A stretch of DNA of 64,000 bases from Geobacter sp. (GTDB taxonomy: Bacteria > Desulfobacterota > Desulfuromonadia > Geobacterales > Pseudopelobacteraceae). The notes under the pieces are model-generated. The model ran no database searches and was not told where the DNA came from. It worked only from the letters and a program-made list of their open reading frames with translations. Positions 52,192 through 61,633 of this stretch are shown in pieces. The stretch spans positions 1 through 64,000 of the forward strand of contig PJFB01000010.1 of assembly GCA_003574895.1 (NCBI GenBank). Reading direction: 5' to 3'. The position numbers and the translations under genes are program-made. Every line of letters starts with the position of its first letter. The first letter of the stretch is position 1.

Positions 52192-52809
52192 TCATCCTTT
52201 TGGAGAATTTGCTGGATTCTCCTGGTCAAGCTCCCATTTCAGAGGGTTGTTGTGGATGTATTCACGGACACTGTCCAGATGATTTTCATCCCGTATGATC
52301 TCATCGTAAAAACGGGGTTGCCAGGCGAAGTCGTGTCCTGTCGCCCAAATACGTTTGGTACAAACCGATTTGAATTGCCCGATAATTGCCCCAAGGGACC
52401 CTTTGTAGAGACGTCCCACCCCGAGACGTGCCACATCAAGACGTGCCACCGGCACGTCTCTACAGAGGTTGGGTTTTTCCGTAGAGACGCCCCGGTGGGG
52501 CGTCTCAGGGTGGGACGTCTTGGTGTGGGGCGTCTCGTTTTCCTGGATGACGATAATTCCGTGTAAATGGTTCGGCATTATTACCCATTCGTCAAGGGTC
52601 ACGTTTTTCCGAATTTGTGTGGTCTTCTGCCATTCATCCGCAACAATTTTGCCGACCGGCGACAACCACATAACACCATCAATCATGTTTCCTAATGTGC
52701 AGAGCTTATCCCGCGTACAAATGGTTACGAAATAGTAGCCGACAGCAGAATAATCCCAACTTTTCAGGCGGGCAGATTCAATACGGTATTTGTCTTTGTA
52801 GAGGGTCAT
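52192..52809 (-). CDS. REP-associated tyrosine transposase (RAYT)
   Basis: A 205-residue Y1-type transposase. The start at ATG 52809 is preferred over an in-frame ATG at 52848 that falls within flanking repeats. Key motifs are YYFVTICT, the HUH motif VIMPNHLHGIIVI and the C-terminal catalytic FYDEIIRDENHLDSVREYIHNNPLKW. RAYTs cut and move REP palindromes. Residues about 95-140 are encoded by REP-like repeats and read TPHTKTSHPETPHRGVS and similar. Confidence 0.9.
   Translation of the reverse strand: MTLYKDKYRIESARLKSWDYSAVGYYFVTICTRDKLCTLGNMIDGVMWLSPVGKIVADEWQKTTQIRKNVTLDEWVIMPNHLHGIIVIQENETPHTKTSHPETPHRGVSTEKPNLCRDVPVARLDVARLGVGRLYKGSLGAIIGQFKSVCTKRIWATGHDFAWQPRFYDEIIRDENHLDSVREYIHNNPLKWELDQENPANSPKG
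52405..52537. repeat. REP-like palindromes inside the RAYT coding sequence
   Basis: At least seven units of AGACGTSCCAC or its complement occur, including the perfect palindrome GAGACGCCCC-GGT-GGGGCGTCTC and GTGCCACCGGCAC. They stay in frame, so the transposase is still open. They match the array just upstream of the gene. Confidence 0.82.
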
Positions 52810-52835
52810 GTTGCGCCGTCGAGATGTATTGCCAC

Positions 52836-52935
52836 TAAGACGCCCCACCGTGGCGCCTCTACGCCGTTTGTATTTTGAATTGTAGAGACGCCCCGGTGGG
52901 GCGTCTTCGGTGGGGCGTCTCCGATGGGGCGTCTA
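52836..52935. repeat. REP-like array upstream of the RAYT gene
   Basis: Units AAGACGCCCCACC, GAGACGCCCCGGTGGGGCGTC, GGTGGGGCGTCTC and GATGGGGCGTCT follow one another. RAYT genes are characteristically bordered by such REP units, which are presumed substrates. Confidence 0.82.
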
Positions 52936-52937
52936 AA

Positions 52938-52964
52938 AGGGGTTAGGCAGCAATCCTAACCCCT
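52938..52964. terminator. perfect hairpin after the REP array
   Basis: AGGGGTTAGG and CCTAACCCCT pair over ten bases around CAGCAAT. No T-run follows on either strand, so it may be part of the REP element rather than a true terminator. Confidence 0.5.
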
Positions 52965-53001
52965 GGGGGATATAGCACATTGTCGGTTGTGAAACAAACG
53001 C

Positions 53002-53655
53002 TTAAATCAACTCAATGACCGCTTTCACGCACCTGTCGATCCCCTCGTAGGCCTCGGAGATGTGGGTTGCCAGCATATAGGCCGGGGTGGAGACGATCTT
53101 GTTCTTTTTGTCCACGACAAAATCCCTGACCGGGCAATCCTGGTGGATCGCGCCGGTCTTTTCGATCTCAGTGGCCGTGCCGCTGTCGTTGCCGATGGTC
53201 AGGGTGGGCCCGAATTCTCTGCCGAGAACAGTTGCGATCAGTACCGGCGCGATGCAGATGGCGCCGATCGGTTTTTGGGCAACTGCCATTTCTTTCAGCA
53301 GGCGCGCCACTTCGGGCTGCACCGCTGCCCCTGCCCCCTTCATGGCAAAGTCGCAGAGGTTCTTGGCGGCGCCAAAGCCTCCGGGGAAGATGATGGCATC
53401 AAGGTCGGCCGCTTTCACCTCCTTGATGTCGCGGATGTTGCCGCGGGCAATGCGGGCCGATTCCACCAGCGCATTGCGCTTGCTCCCGGTTTCCTGCATG
53501 GTTGAATGATCGGTTACGGGAAACTCGACGTTTGGGGCCATGCAGACCGCTTCGGCGCCCTGCCGGTCAATGGCCAGCAAGGTGAAGACCGCTTCATGGA
53601 TCTCGCTGCCGTCACGTACGCCGCAGCCTGACAGTACAACTCCGATTTTCTTCAT
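53002..53655 (-). CDS. elbB: ElbB-type DJ-1/PfpI glyoxalase-like protein
   Basis: A 217-residue protein of the DJ-1/PfpI superfamily. The ATG at 53655 follows AAGGAGGAAC; the longer frame is not likely. It starts KKIGVVLSGCGVRDGSEIHE and has the nucleophile-elbow region PIGAICIAP and IIFPGGFGAAKN, the ElbB signature. ElbB has weak glyoxalase activity and was linked to isoprenoid synthesis. Its true role is unclear. Confidence 0.92.
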   Translation of the reverse strand: MKKIGVVLSGCGVRDGSEIHEAVFTLLAIDRQGAEAVCMAPNVEFPVTDHSTMQETGSKRNALVESARIARGNIRDIKEVKAADLDAIIFPGGFGAAKNLCDFAMKGAGAAVQPEVARLLKEMAVAQKPIGAICIAPVLIATVLGREFGPTLTIGNDSGTATEIEKTGAIHQDCPVRDFVVDKKNKIVSTPAYMLATHISEAYEGIDRCVKAVIELI

Positions 53656-53747
53656 GCCTGTTCCTCCTTTTTCGTGATGATGTCGGCACTTCAAGGTGTT
53701 GAGACGGAAATAGATTTCTCCAAGCCTTTGCGGCCCGGTTGGCAAGC

Positions 53748-54653
53748 CTATTGCTGATTCTCCGCCAAAGCCAGGCGCACTGCTTCGTCATAGGGGGTGA
53801 GCGGCAGTGGGAGCAGTTCGCGGATCGTGTTGTCCCGGCAGATAACCTCGTTGCCCAGGCCTTCGATCAGGGGCATGGAGACCGACGGCGGCACCGGGGT
53901 GATCAGGCCGACCCAGTAGGATGAGAGTTTGGGGGTCAGCACCGGCACCGGCAGGATTAAAATGGTTCTGTCCGCGATCCGCGCAAAGCGCTCCATCATC
54001 TCGCGGTAACTGAGAATCTCCGGCCCGCCGATGTCAAAGGTCCGGCCAGCGGTGCGCTCGTCCGCCAGGCAGCCGGCCAGGTAGGCGATGACATCGTTCA
54101 CGGCGATTGGCTGGCAACGGGTGTTGACCCAACGCGGGGTGATCATGATCGGCAGCCGTTCCACCAGGGCTTTGACCATCTCGAAAGAGGCGCCGCCTGC
54201 GCCGATGATCACGGCGGCGCGTAAAAACGTGGTGGCAAAGTTGCCCGATTTGAGGATTTCGGCAACTTCCAGCCTGCTGCGCAGGTGTTCTGACAGGTCG
54301 TCGCCGGTTTCCCCCAGGCCGCCCAGGTAGATCACCCGCCGCACGCCGGCTTCCTCGGCGGCTCGGACGAAATTCCCGGCAGCATCCCGGTCGCGCCGTT
54401 CGAATCCGGTCCGGCCGCCGGACATGGCATGCACCAGGTAATAGGCGGTGTCTATGCCTTGCAGCGCAGCGGCCAGGGTGCTCGGATCCAGCATCTCGGC
54501 CCGCACGGTCTCGGCCCCGGGATGGAGGCCGGCATTTTCCCTGCGCACCATGCAGCGAACGTGATAGCCCATTGCCAGCAGGGACGCCGTGAGCCGCCTG
54601 CCGATAAAACCGCTGGCTCCGGTTATGAGTATTTTGCCATCTGATTGGTCCAT
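53748..54653 (-). CDS. NAD(P)-binding atypical short-chain dehydrogenase
   Basis: A 301-residue Rossmann-fold protein. The nucleotide loop ILITGASGFIGRRL opens the protein. DTAYYLVHAMSGG and RVIYLGGLGETGDDLSEHLRSR place it near YbjT/NmrA-like atypical SDRs. The last 80 residues (IADRTILILPVPVLTPKLSSYWVGLITPVP) resemble those linked to a DUF2867 partner. Function unknown. Its start lies 92 bases from the elbB gene on the same strand. Confidence 0.85.
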   Translation of the reverse strand: MDQSDGKILITGASGFIGRRLTASLLAMGYHVRCMVRRENAGLHPGAETVRAEMLDPSTLAAALQGIDTAYYLVHAMSGGRTGFERRDRDAAGNFVRAAEEAGVRRVIYLGGLGETGDDLSEHLRSRLEVAEILKSGNFATTFLRAAVIIGAGGASFEMVKALVERLPIMITPRWVNTRCQPIAVNDVIAYLAGCLADERTAGRTFDIGGPEILSYREMMERFARIADRTILILPVPVLTPKLSSYWVGLITPVPPSVSMPLIEGLGNEVICRDNTIRELLPLPLTPYDEAVRLALAENQQ

Positions 54654-54775
54654 GAGACCGTAATTGTGCCATAACTCACCCAGAAGGCAAGAGGAAGTTC
54701 CCGCCAGCGAATTTAGGCGCGATAAGCGACTGCAATCTCCTTGAATCAGCGATGCTTTGTTGCTACTATTCTTTC

Positions 54776-55285
54776 ATGAATCCATTTTTGGCCAATAGCC
54801 CGTGTGCCGAAGGTGGCCCGCCGTTGTCCGATCCCATGCAATTGGTGGTTTTCGCCCTTGACGAGTTGCGCTACGCGCTTCCCCTGGCAGTGGTGGAACG
54901 GGCGCTCCGCATGGTCGAGATCACCCGGTTGCCGAAGGCGCCGGAGATGGTGCATGGCGTCATCGACCTCCACGGCGAGATCGTCCCGGTATTGGATGTC
55001 CGGAAGCGATTTCAGCTGCCGGAAAGGGAGCTGGGTCTCAGCGACCATCTGATTGTCGCCCGCACGGCAAAACGTACGGTGGCCCTGGTGGCCGATGCGG
55101 TCGCCGAGGTCATTGCCCTGCCGGCAGAGGCGCGGATCGAGCCGGGGACAATACTTCCCGGTATGGAATATTGCTCGGGAGTGGTAAGGCTCGATGGCGG
55201 CATGATTTTTATCCACGATCTCGATGTCTTCCTGTCGCTGAAAGAGGAACAGGCACTAGATGCCGCAATTGAAGAAAACTGCTGA
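54776..55285 (+). CDS. cheW: CheW-type coupling protein (WspB-like position)
   Basis: A 169-residue CheW domain. ATG 54776 is preferred, and a later in-frame ATG (54837) would still keep the domain. The signature is LVVFALDELRYALPLAVVERALRMVEITRLP, then VIDLHGEIVPVLDVRKRF. It links receptor and kinase. It opens the chemosensory operon, and the next gene starts nine bases after its stop. Confidence 0.88.
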   Translation: MNPFLANSPCAEGGPPLSDPMQLVVFALDELRYALPLAVVERALRMVEITRLPKAPEMVHGVIDLHGEIVPVLDVRKRFQLPERELGLSDHLIVARTAKRTVALVADAVAEVIALPAEARIEPGTILPGMEYCSGVVRLDGGMIFIHDLDVFLSLKEEQALDAAIEENC

Positions 55286-55293
55286 TTCTACCT

Positions 55294-56826
55294 ATGCCCA
55301 GCCGCATCGACGACCAACAGATATCCTTCCTCAGCGCTTTTGTCAGCCGCAGGCTTGGCTTGCACTTTCCCCAAAAACGCTGGCCGGACCTGAGACGATT
55401 AATCACCCATGCGGCCCCCGACCTTGGTTTTACGGATGTGGCCGCCTGTATCCGCTGGATTCTCTCGGCACATCTTGGCAAAGAACAATTGGAAGTCCTC
55501 GCCAGCCACCTGACAATAGGCGAGACCTATTTCTTCCGCGAACAGGCCAGTTTCGAAATGCTTGAAAGCCGTATCCTCCCGGACTTGATCTCTGCCCGTC
55601 GCGGCAAAGATCAACGCTTGCGCATCTGGAGCGCCGGGTGTTCCACCGGCGAGGAACCATATTCCATTGCCATCCTGCTTGGCCGGTTAATGCCCGATCT
55701 CAAGGAGTGGAACATCACCATCCTGGCCACCGACATCAATGGGCGGGCCATCAGCAAGGCAAAGCAGGGCATCTACGGCGAATGGTCGTTCCGCGGCGTG
55801 CCGGAAGATTCGAAGAGGCGTTTTTTTGCCAGCAGCAACGATGGGCGCTACGAGGTCCCGTATGCCACCAGGGAAATGGTCTCGTTTTCCCGCATCAACC
55901 TGGTGGAAGACCCGTACCCGTCGCCGGCAAACAACACAAGCGCCATGGACATCATTTTCTGCCGCAACGTGCTGATGTACTTCGGGGCAAGGCAACAACA
56001 GCAGGTTATCCGGAAGTTCCGCCAAACTCTGCAGGATGGGGGGTGGCTGGTGGTAAGCCCCTGCGAAACCTCCCCCATGCTCTCCGCCTGCTTCGAGACG
56101 GTCAGCTTGCCAGGTGCGATCTTTTACAGAAAAACGGACCGGGCGCCGGATAGGATCGCGCCGTCACCCGGCTCCGACGTCACAGCCCATGCGGCGCGCC
56201 ATCTGCCCCAGGAACCGCCCGGCCAACCGCAACCATTGCCGGAGCCGCCGTTGCCTGCCATGGAGGTTGCGGAAGCAGAGGTCCGGCAAGATGGGGCAAG
56301 CGCACCCGGCACGCCCCAGTATGACGAGGCCCTGGCGTTATTCCGGCAGGGGCTTTACAATGATGCGGAAGACAAAATAGCCGCGCTGTTCGACAACTGC
56401 TCCGCTACCGGCGACCTGCAGGTTTTAGGCAAGGCCGCTGCCCTGATGACGCAGATGCTTGCCAACAGGGGGGATTTGGTTCGGGCGCTCGAATGGTCTG
56501 AAAAGGCGATCTTGGCGGACAAGCTGAATGCCGGGCTGTATTGCCTGCACGCCACCATACTGCAGGAGCAGGGTGAGGCGGCCCAGGCGATAACTACGCT
56601 GAAAAAGGCGATCTACCTTGATCCCCACTATGTCATGGCCCATTTCGCCCTGGGAATGCTGACCATCCGGTGCGGGCAGGCAAAAGAGGCCGGCCGGCAC
56701 TTCAACAATGCCCTGTCACTGTTGGGCGCCTGTCAGCCTTCCGATTCGGTGCCCGGTTCCGAAGGTTTGACCGCCGGGCGGCTTTCCGAGATTATCGCAT
56801 CGACTCTGGCCGGCCCAGGCCGATAG
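55294..56826 (+). CDS. cheR: CheR-type methyltransferase with C-terminal TPR repeats (WspC-like)
   Basis: A 510-residue protein. Residues 1-270 are the CheR methyltransferase: IGETYFFREQASFEML, SAGCSTGEEPYSIAILL for SAM, and IIFCRNVLMYFG. A Pro/Ala-rich linker (about 285-345) leads to TPR repeats (about 350-480). It methylates receptor glutamates. The CheR-TPR architecture is typical of Wsp and other alternative-function systems. Confidence 0.93.
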   Translation: MPSRIDDQQISFLSAFVSRRLGLHFPQKRWPDLRRLITHAAPDLGFTDVAACIRWILSAHLGKEQLEVLASHLTIGETYFFREQASFEMLESRILPDLISARRGKDQRLRIWSAGCSTGEEPYSIAILLGRLMPDLKEWNITILATDINGRAISKAKQGIYGEWSFRGVPEDSKRRFFASSNDGRYEVPYATREMVSFSRINLVEDPYPSPANNTSAMDIIFCRNVLMYFGARQQQQVIRKFRQTLQDGGWLVVSPCETSPMLSACFETVSLPGAIFYRKTDRAPDRIAPSPGSDVTAHAARHLPQEPPGQPQPLPEPPLPAMEVAEAEVRQDGASAPGTPQYDEALALFRQGLYNDAEDKIAALFDNCSATGDLQVLGKAAALMTQMLANRGDLVRALEWSEKAILADKLNAGLYCLHATILQEQGEAAQAITTLKKAIYLDPHYVMAHFALGMLTIRCGQAKEAGRHFNNALSLLGACQPSDSVPGSEGLTAGRLSEIIASTLAGPGR

Positions 56827-56903
56827 ACATGATTTGATTTGAGGCAAGGTCGAAAAAGGCCGGGGCATTCGCCCGATTCGGCAGGCCGCAAGGAGCGGAC
56901 ATA

Positions 56904-57527
56904 ATGGCAGCAGGGCAGAAAGAGACAATTGCGGGGCAGCCCAAAGGCTTTGACTGGAATAGTATCCATGAGCGGCTTGAAGCGGCTCGGGCGAGCATAA
57001 ACCGGGATTTGTCGGCCGATGAGGTCAAGGGCATCCTGCGGGCCAGGGCCAGGGCTTTGGCCAGGCTGCCCGTAAGGGAAGAGGCGCTAGGGTCGCTGGA
57101 TGTGCTGGAGTTCCGTTTGACCTATGAGACCTATGCCATCGAACTCAACTGGGTACGCGAGACCTGTCCGCTCCCGGATATCACGCCGCTTCCCGGCACG
57201 CCCGCCTTTGTGGCCGGCGTCGTCAACCTGCGCGGCAGGATCGTGTCGGTAATCGATATCAGGAGTTTTTTCGATCTGCCGATCAAGGGGCTGACGGACC
57301 TGAACAAGGTCATCATCCTGCAGGACGGCCAGATGGAGTTCGGCATCCTGGCCGACGAGATCATCGGTACCCGGTCGATCCCGCTGGCGAGTCTCCAGCC
57401 CGTGCTCCCGACCCTTACCGGCATCCGCGAAGAGTATCTGAAAGGGGTTACGGCAGGCCGGACAGTGCTGTTGGACGGCAAGCGGCTTTTGGGCGACCGT
57501 GGCCTCATTGTTAATGAAGACGGTTGA
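56904..57527 (+). CDS. cheW: CheW-type coupling protein with N-terminal extension (WspD-like)
   Basis: A 207-residue protein. Residues 1-65 form a helical extension (IHERLEAARASINRD and ILRARARALARLP). Residues 70-205 are the CheW domain (LEFRLTYETYAIELNWVRET, GVVNLRGRIVSVIDIRSFF). A second CheW with such an extension appears as WspD in Wsp loci. The extension may hold a kinase or receptor specifically. Confidence 0.9.
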   Translation: MAAGQKETIAGQPKGFDWNSIHERLEAARASINRDLSADEVKGILRARARALARLPVREEALGSLDVLEFRLTYETYAIELNWVRETCPLPDITPLPGTPAFVAGVVNLRGRIVSVIDIRSFFDLPIKGLTDLNKVIILQDGQMEFGILADEIIGTRSIPLASLQPVLPTLTGIREEYLKGVTAGRTVLLDGKRLLGDRGLIVNEDG

Positions 57528-57593
57528 TAAACTCGGCAACTCATTGCATACTCAATAATTCCGATATATTCCGTTCACAATAAGGGGGATTTC

Positions 57594-59345
57594 ATGGACT
57601 GGTTTCTGAATCGATCGACGCGGGCCAAGATCGTCTTCAGCTTTGGATTGATATTTTCGCTGCTGGTGATTATCACCGGCATCTCGCTTTACGATATCTG
57701 GACAATCAAGGGGTCGCAACGGGATGTGGTCTATAAGGACTTCCGCCAGACCTTCGATCTCATGCAGGTCCGTTCCAACCTGAATCGGGCCCGGGCCCAG
57801 ATCCTGGAGTTGATGTTGACCAAGGACCGGACCAAACAGAAGGCGCTAGAACAGGAAATCGGTGTGCTGGTGGCGGAAAATAATCAGAGCATCAAAGAGC
57901 TTACGCAGCATTACAAGGACGAGCCCCAGAACCTTGCCAAGCTGGAAGAGCTTTCCTCGACCCTGCTTGCCTATCGCAAGAGCAGGGACGAGCAGATCGC
58001 CCTGATCTACAGGGGCAAAGTAGATGAGGCCCGCCAGATGGGGATCGGCATCCAGGAGGAACGCTACAACAAGATCAAGGATATTGCCCTGGAGATCGAG
58101 AAACAGGAGATGGATCATGCCCAGCTGCAGGTGGCGAGCTCGGAGCGGAACGCAAACACGACCCTGGTCATTTTTCTGGTGATCGGCTGCGGCGCCTTCC
58201 TTTTCTGCGTGGTGATGACCATGGCCCTGACCAGCTGCATTGCCGCCCCGCTCAGGCTCTTCACCGATGTGGCGGAACGGGTGGCGGCGGGAGACCTGGA
58301 GGTTACCATTCCCGCAATTAACAGGGGGGACGAGGTTGGGGGACTGGCACAATCTTTCCGCCGCATGGTGGCTAAATATAGCGAGATGGCGGGCATGACG
58401 AAACGGATCGCGGCCGGGGATCTGGCGGTCACGGTCATCCCCCAGTCGGAGAAGGATGTGATGGGCAATGCCCTGGCGACCATGGTGGCAGGGCTCAGGA
58501 ACATCACCGGCGGTATCAAGGAAGGGGTCAACGTGCTTGCCTCCGCCTCCAGCGAGATTATCGCATCCACGGCCCAGGTCGCCTCCAGTGCGGCCGAAAC
58601 GGCAACTGCGGTCAATGAGACGACCGCCACCGTGGAAGAGGTGAAACAAACCACGCAACTTTCCAGCCAGAAGGCCCAGCAGGTGTCGGCCAGCGCACAG
58701 AAGTCCCTGCAGGTCTCCAAGCAGGGGAAGAAGTCGGTGGAGGACGCGGTCATGGGCATGAGCCGCATCAGGGAGCAGATGGAGACCATTGCCGAGAGCA
58801 TCGTCAGCCTCAGCGAGCAGGGGCAGGCCATTGGCGAGATCATCACCACGGTCAACGACCTGGCCGAACAGTCCAATCTGCTGGCGGTCAACGCCTCCAT
58901 CGAAGCCGCCAAGGCGGGCGAGCATGGCAAAGGGTTTGCCGTGGTGGCGCTGGAAGTGAAGAGTCTGGCGGAACAGTCCAAGCAGGCCACGGCCCAGGTG
59001 CGGGCCATCCTGAACGACATCCAGAAGGCGACCAATGCTGCGGTGATGGCTACCGAGCAGGGGAGCAAGGCGGTGGAGATCGGCGAAAGGCAGTCCGGCG
59101 AGGCGGGCGAGGCGATCCGGGTGTTGGCGGACAGCGTCCTGGAATCCGCCCATGCCTCGACACAGATCTCCGCATCCAGCCAGCAGCAGTCGGTGGGCAT
59201 GGACCAGGTTGCCCTGGCCATGGAAAATATCAAGGATGCCAGCAATCTGAGCGTGACCGGCACCAAACAGGTGGAGCTTTCCGCCCAGAACCTCCATGAA
59301 CTGGGGCAGAAGCTGAAGCAGATGGTCGAACAGTTCAAGCTTTAA
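57594..59345 (+). CDS. methyl-accepting chemotaxis protein (WspA-like position)
   Basis: A 583-residue receptor. Membrane helices lie at about 12-34 and 186-210, enclosing a four-helix-bundle periplasmic sensor (about 35-185). A HAMP domain follows, with a second HAMP-like segment ([17 protein letters not shown]). The signaling tip is the conserved [28 protein letters not shown]. The C-terminus ends MVEQFKL without the NWETF-type CheR tether. Confidence 0.93.
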   Translation: MDWFLNRSTRAKIVFSFGLIFSLLVIITGISLYDIWTIKGSQRDVVYKDFRQTFDLMQVRSNLNRARAQILELMLTKDRTKQKALEQEIGVLVAENNQSIKELTQHYKDEPQNLAKLEELSSTLLAYRKSRDEQIALIYRGKVDEARQMGIGIQEERYNKIKDIALEIEKQEMDHAQLQVASSERNANTTLVIFLVIGCGAFLFCVVMTMALTSCIAAPLRLFTDVAERVAAGDLEVTIPAINRGDEVGGLAQSFRRMVAKYSEMAGMTKRIAAGDLAVTVIPQSEKDVMGNALATMVAGLRNITGGIKEGVNVLASASSEIIASTAQVASSAAETATAVNETTATVEEVKQTTQLSSQKAQQVSASAQKSLQVSKQGKKSVEDAVMGMSRIREQMETIAESIVSLSEQGQAIGEIITTVNDLAEQSNLLAVNASIEAAKAGEHGKGFAVVALEVKSLAEQSKQATAQVRAILNDIQKATNAAVMATEQGSKAVEIGERQSGEAGEAIRVLADSVLESAHASTQISASSQQQSVGMDQVALAMENIKDASNLSVTGTKQVELSAQNLHELGQKLKQMVEQFKL

Positions 59346-59373
59346 AACTCATAAAACTCTCAACCGGTTTACC

Positions 59374-61632
59374 ATGGACAACGACTTTCACAATAGACTG
59401 TTGGCGATTTTTCGAACCGAGACCAGGGAACATCTGGATGCGATCTCCGCAGGTCTGCTGGAACTGGAGCAACTCCCTGCCCAGGAGTCGGGCCAAGACG
59501 TTATCGAGGCTGTTTTCAGGGAGGCCCACAGCCTGAAAGGGGCCGCCCGTGCGGTCAACATGGCCGGAATCGAAGCGGCCAGCCACTCCCTGGAAAGCGT
59601 CTTTGCGGCTTTGAAGCGCCGAACGATTGCGCCATCTTCGGAACTTTTCGATTTGTTGCACCAGACTGTGGATGCTGTTGCCACGCTGATTGCCCCTTCC
59701 GGGACCGGGGAAGACGCCCGGCAAACGAGCCTGCTCCAGGTTCTCGGCCAGCGCCTGGCAGGGGCCGCAAAGGGACCCCTTATGCCTGTTGCGCCATTGG
59801 CCCCCCAGGCCGAACCGGCAGCACCGCCGCCTTACAAAAGGCATGCAACGGACCAGACGGTCCGCATCGCCTCTGCCAAGCTGGACGGGATCCTGAACCA
59901 GGCCGAGGAGATGGTGACCGCCAAGCTGGCAGTGGCGCAGCGTGCCACGGAGCTTGGGGAGCTGGACCGGATTCTGGCGGATTGGGAGAAGGGGTGGAAA
60001 AAGGCTCAGCCAGGATTGCGCAGCATGCGCAAAATCCGCCAAGCCCCCGGCCTGGCAGCCGGTCTTCTCTCGGGCGAAAAGACCGCCACCTTGCTGGATT
60101 TTCTCGATCAGCAGCACTCGTTCGTCAGGATGATCAGGCAGAGGGTGTTGCACACGGCCCAGTCCATCCGCAACGACCGGCATTCGCTTGCCATGATGGT
60201 GGACTCCATCCATGAAGAAGCCAGGCAGGTGCTGATGCTCCCCTTTTCGACCCTTGGTGAAATCCTTCCCAAGGCGGTGCGGGACCTGGCACGGGACCTG
60301 GCAAAGGATGCGGTGCTGATGGTTAGCGGTGACTCCATAGAGATCGACAAGCGCATTCTGGAGGGGCTGAAAGATCCGCTTCTCCACTTGGTGCGGAACT
60401 GCGTGGCCCACGGCATCGAGCCCCCGGAGGAGCGGCAACGGCATGGTAAGCCGCCACGGGGTACTGTATCCGTGGAGATTGCCCTGGCCGGCAGCAATCG
60501 GATAGAGATTTCGGTTGGGGACGACGGCGCAGGCATCGACCTTGCCAGATTAAAAAATGCGGCGGCGCAGGCCGGGCTCATAACCCGGGAAGACGCGGAA
60601 TCAATGGCCGACGGTGAAGCGCTGGACCTCATGTTCAGGTCCGGGCTTTCCACCAGTGCCATGATCACCGATGTCTCTGGCCGTGGGCTCGGACTGGCCA
60701 TAGTTCGGGAAAAGGTCGAAGGATTGGGGGGAGACGTCTCGGTGACCACCGCCCCGCGCCAGGGGACTTCTTTCCATCTTTCCCTGCCGCTTACCCTCTC
60801 GACGTTCCGCGGGGTTCTGGTCCGGGCCGGAGAACAGCACTTCGTTGTCCCCACGGCAAGTTTGGCGCGGGTGGGCAGGGTGGGCCGGGAAACGGTGAAA
60901 TCCGTTGAAGGGCGGGAAACCATCGTGCTTGACGGAGAGGCCACCTCGTTCGTCCGGTTGGCGGAGGTACTGGGGCTCCCCAGGATTGAGAAACGGGAAT
61001 CGAATGGAGGCTTGCTCTCCTTTTTTCTGCTCGGGACCGGTGAAAAGCGGATCGCCTTTGGTGTCGATCAGGTGATCGATGAACTGGAGGTCCTTGCCAA
61101 GGGACTTGGGCCACAACTGTCCAGGGTGCGCAATTTTGCCGGGGCAACGGTGCTCGGTACGGGCAAAGTGGTGCCGATCTTGCATTGCAACGATCTGTTG
61201 AAGTCGGCCGTAAAAGTATCGGTATCGGCCCTCCCGCAGGTCTCTGCCGGGGCAACCAATGAAGAGGCGCGGAGAACGGTGCTGGTGGTCGAGGATTCCA
61301 TTACCGCCCGGACCCTGCTGAAAAATATCCTTGAGACGGCCGGTTACCTGACCACTACGGCAGTGGACGGGCTCGATGCCCTGGCGCAACTCAGGACCGG
61401 GAATTACGATCTGGTCGTTTCCGATGTGGATATGCCCAGGATGAACGGGTTCGAGCTGACGGCGAAGATTCGCTCCGCCAGCAGTTTCGCCGATTTGCCG
61501 GTGGTGCTGGTTACTTCCCTGGATTCCCGCGAAGACCGGGAGCGGGGTATCGAGGTGGGGGCCAATGCCTACATTGTCAAGAGCAGTTTTGATCAGAGCA
61601 ATCTCCTGGAAGTGATAAAGAGGTTCATTTAG
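59374..61632 (+). CDS. cheA: hybrid CheA-type histidine kinase with receiver domain (WspE-like)
   Basis: A 752-residue kinase. The Hpt domain has the phospho-His in REAHSLKGAARAV (about residue 51). P2 is not apparent. Dimerisation and ATP domains follow (LVRNCVAHGIEPPEERQRHG, VGDDGAGID, GRGLGLAIVREKV). The CheW-like regulatory domain lies at about 475-610. The C-terminal receiver has VVEDSITARTLLKN, the acceptor Asp in VVSDVDMPRMNG, and Lys in YIVKSSF. The fused receiver matches WspE. CheB starts one base after its stop. Confidence 0.94.
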   Translation: MDNDFHNRLLAIFRTETREHLDAISAGLLELEQLPAQESGQDVIEAVFREAHSLKGAARAVNMAGIEAASHSLESVFAALKRRTIAPSSELFDLLHQTVDAVATLIAPSGTGEDARQTSLLQVLGQRLAGAAKGPLMPVAPLAPQAEPAAPPPYKRHATDQTVRIASAKLDGILNQAEEMVTAKLAVAQRATELGELDRILADWEKGWKKAQPGLRSMRKIRQAPGLAAGLLSGEKTATLLDFLDQQHSFVRMIRQRVLHTAQSIRNDRHSLAMMVDSIHEEARQVLMLPFSTLGEILPKAVRDLARDLAKDAVLMVSGDSIEIDKRILEGLKDPLLHLVRNCVAHGIEPPEERQRHGKPPRGTVSVEIALAGSNRIEISVGDDGAGIDLARLKNAAAQAGLITREDAESMADGEALDLMFRSGLSTSAMITDVSGRGLGLAIVREKVEGLGGDVSVTTAPRQGTSFHLSLPLTLSTFRGVLVRAGEQHFVVPTASLARVGRVGRETVKSVEGRETIVLDGEATSFVRLAEVLGLPRIEKRESNGGLLSFFLLGTGEKRIAFGVDQVIDELEVLAKGLGPQLSRVRNFAGATVLGTGKVVPILHCNDLLKSAVKVSVSALPQVSAGATNEEARRTVLVVEDSITARTLLKNILETAGYLTTTAVDGLDALAQLRTGNYDLVVSDVDMPRMNGFELTAKIRSASSFADLPVVLVTSLDSREDRERGIEVGANAYIVKSSFDQSNLLEVIKRFI

Positions 61633-61633
61633 C

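Noticed and set aside
52836-52935. CRISPR array
   Set aside because: Repeated GGGGCGTCT units lack regular spacers and are palindromic REP units next to a RAYT gene.
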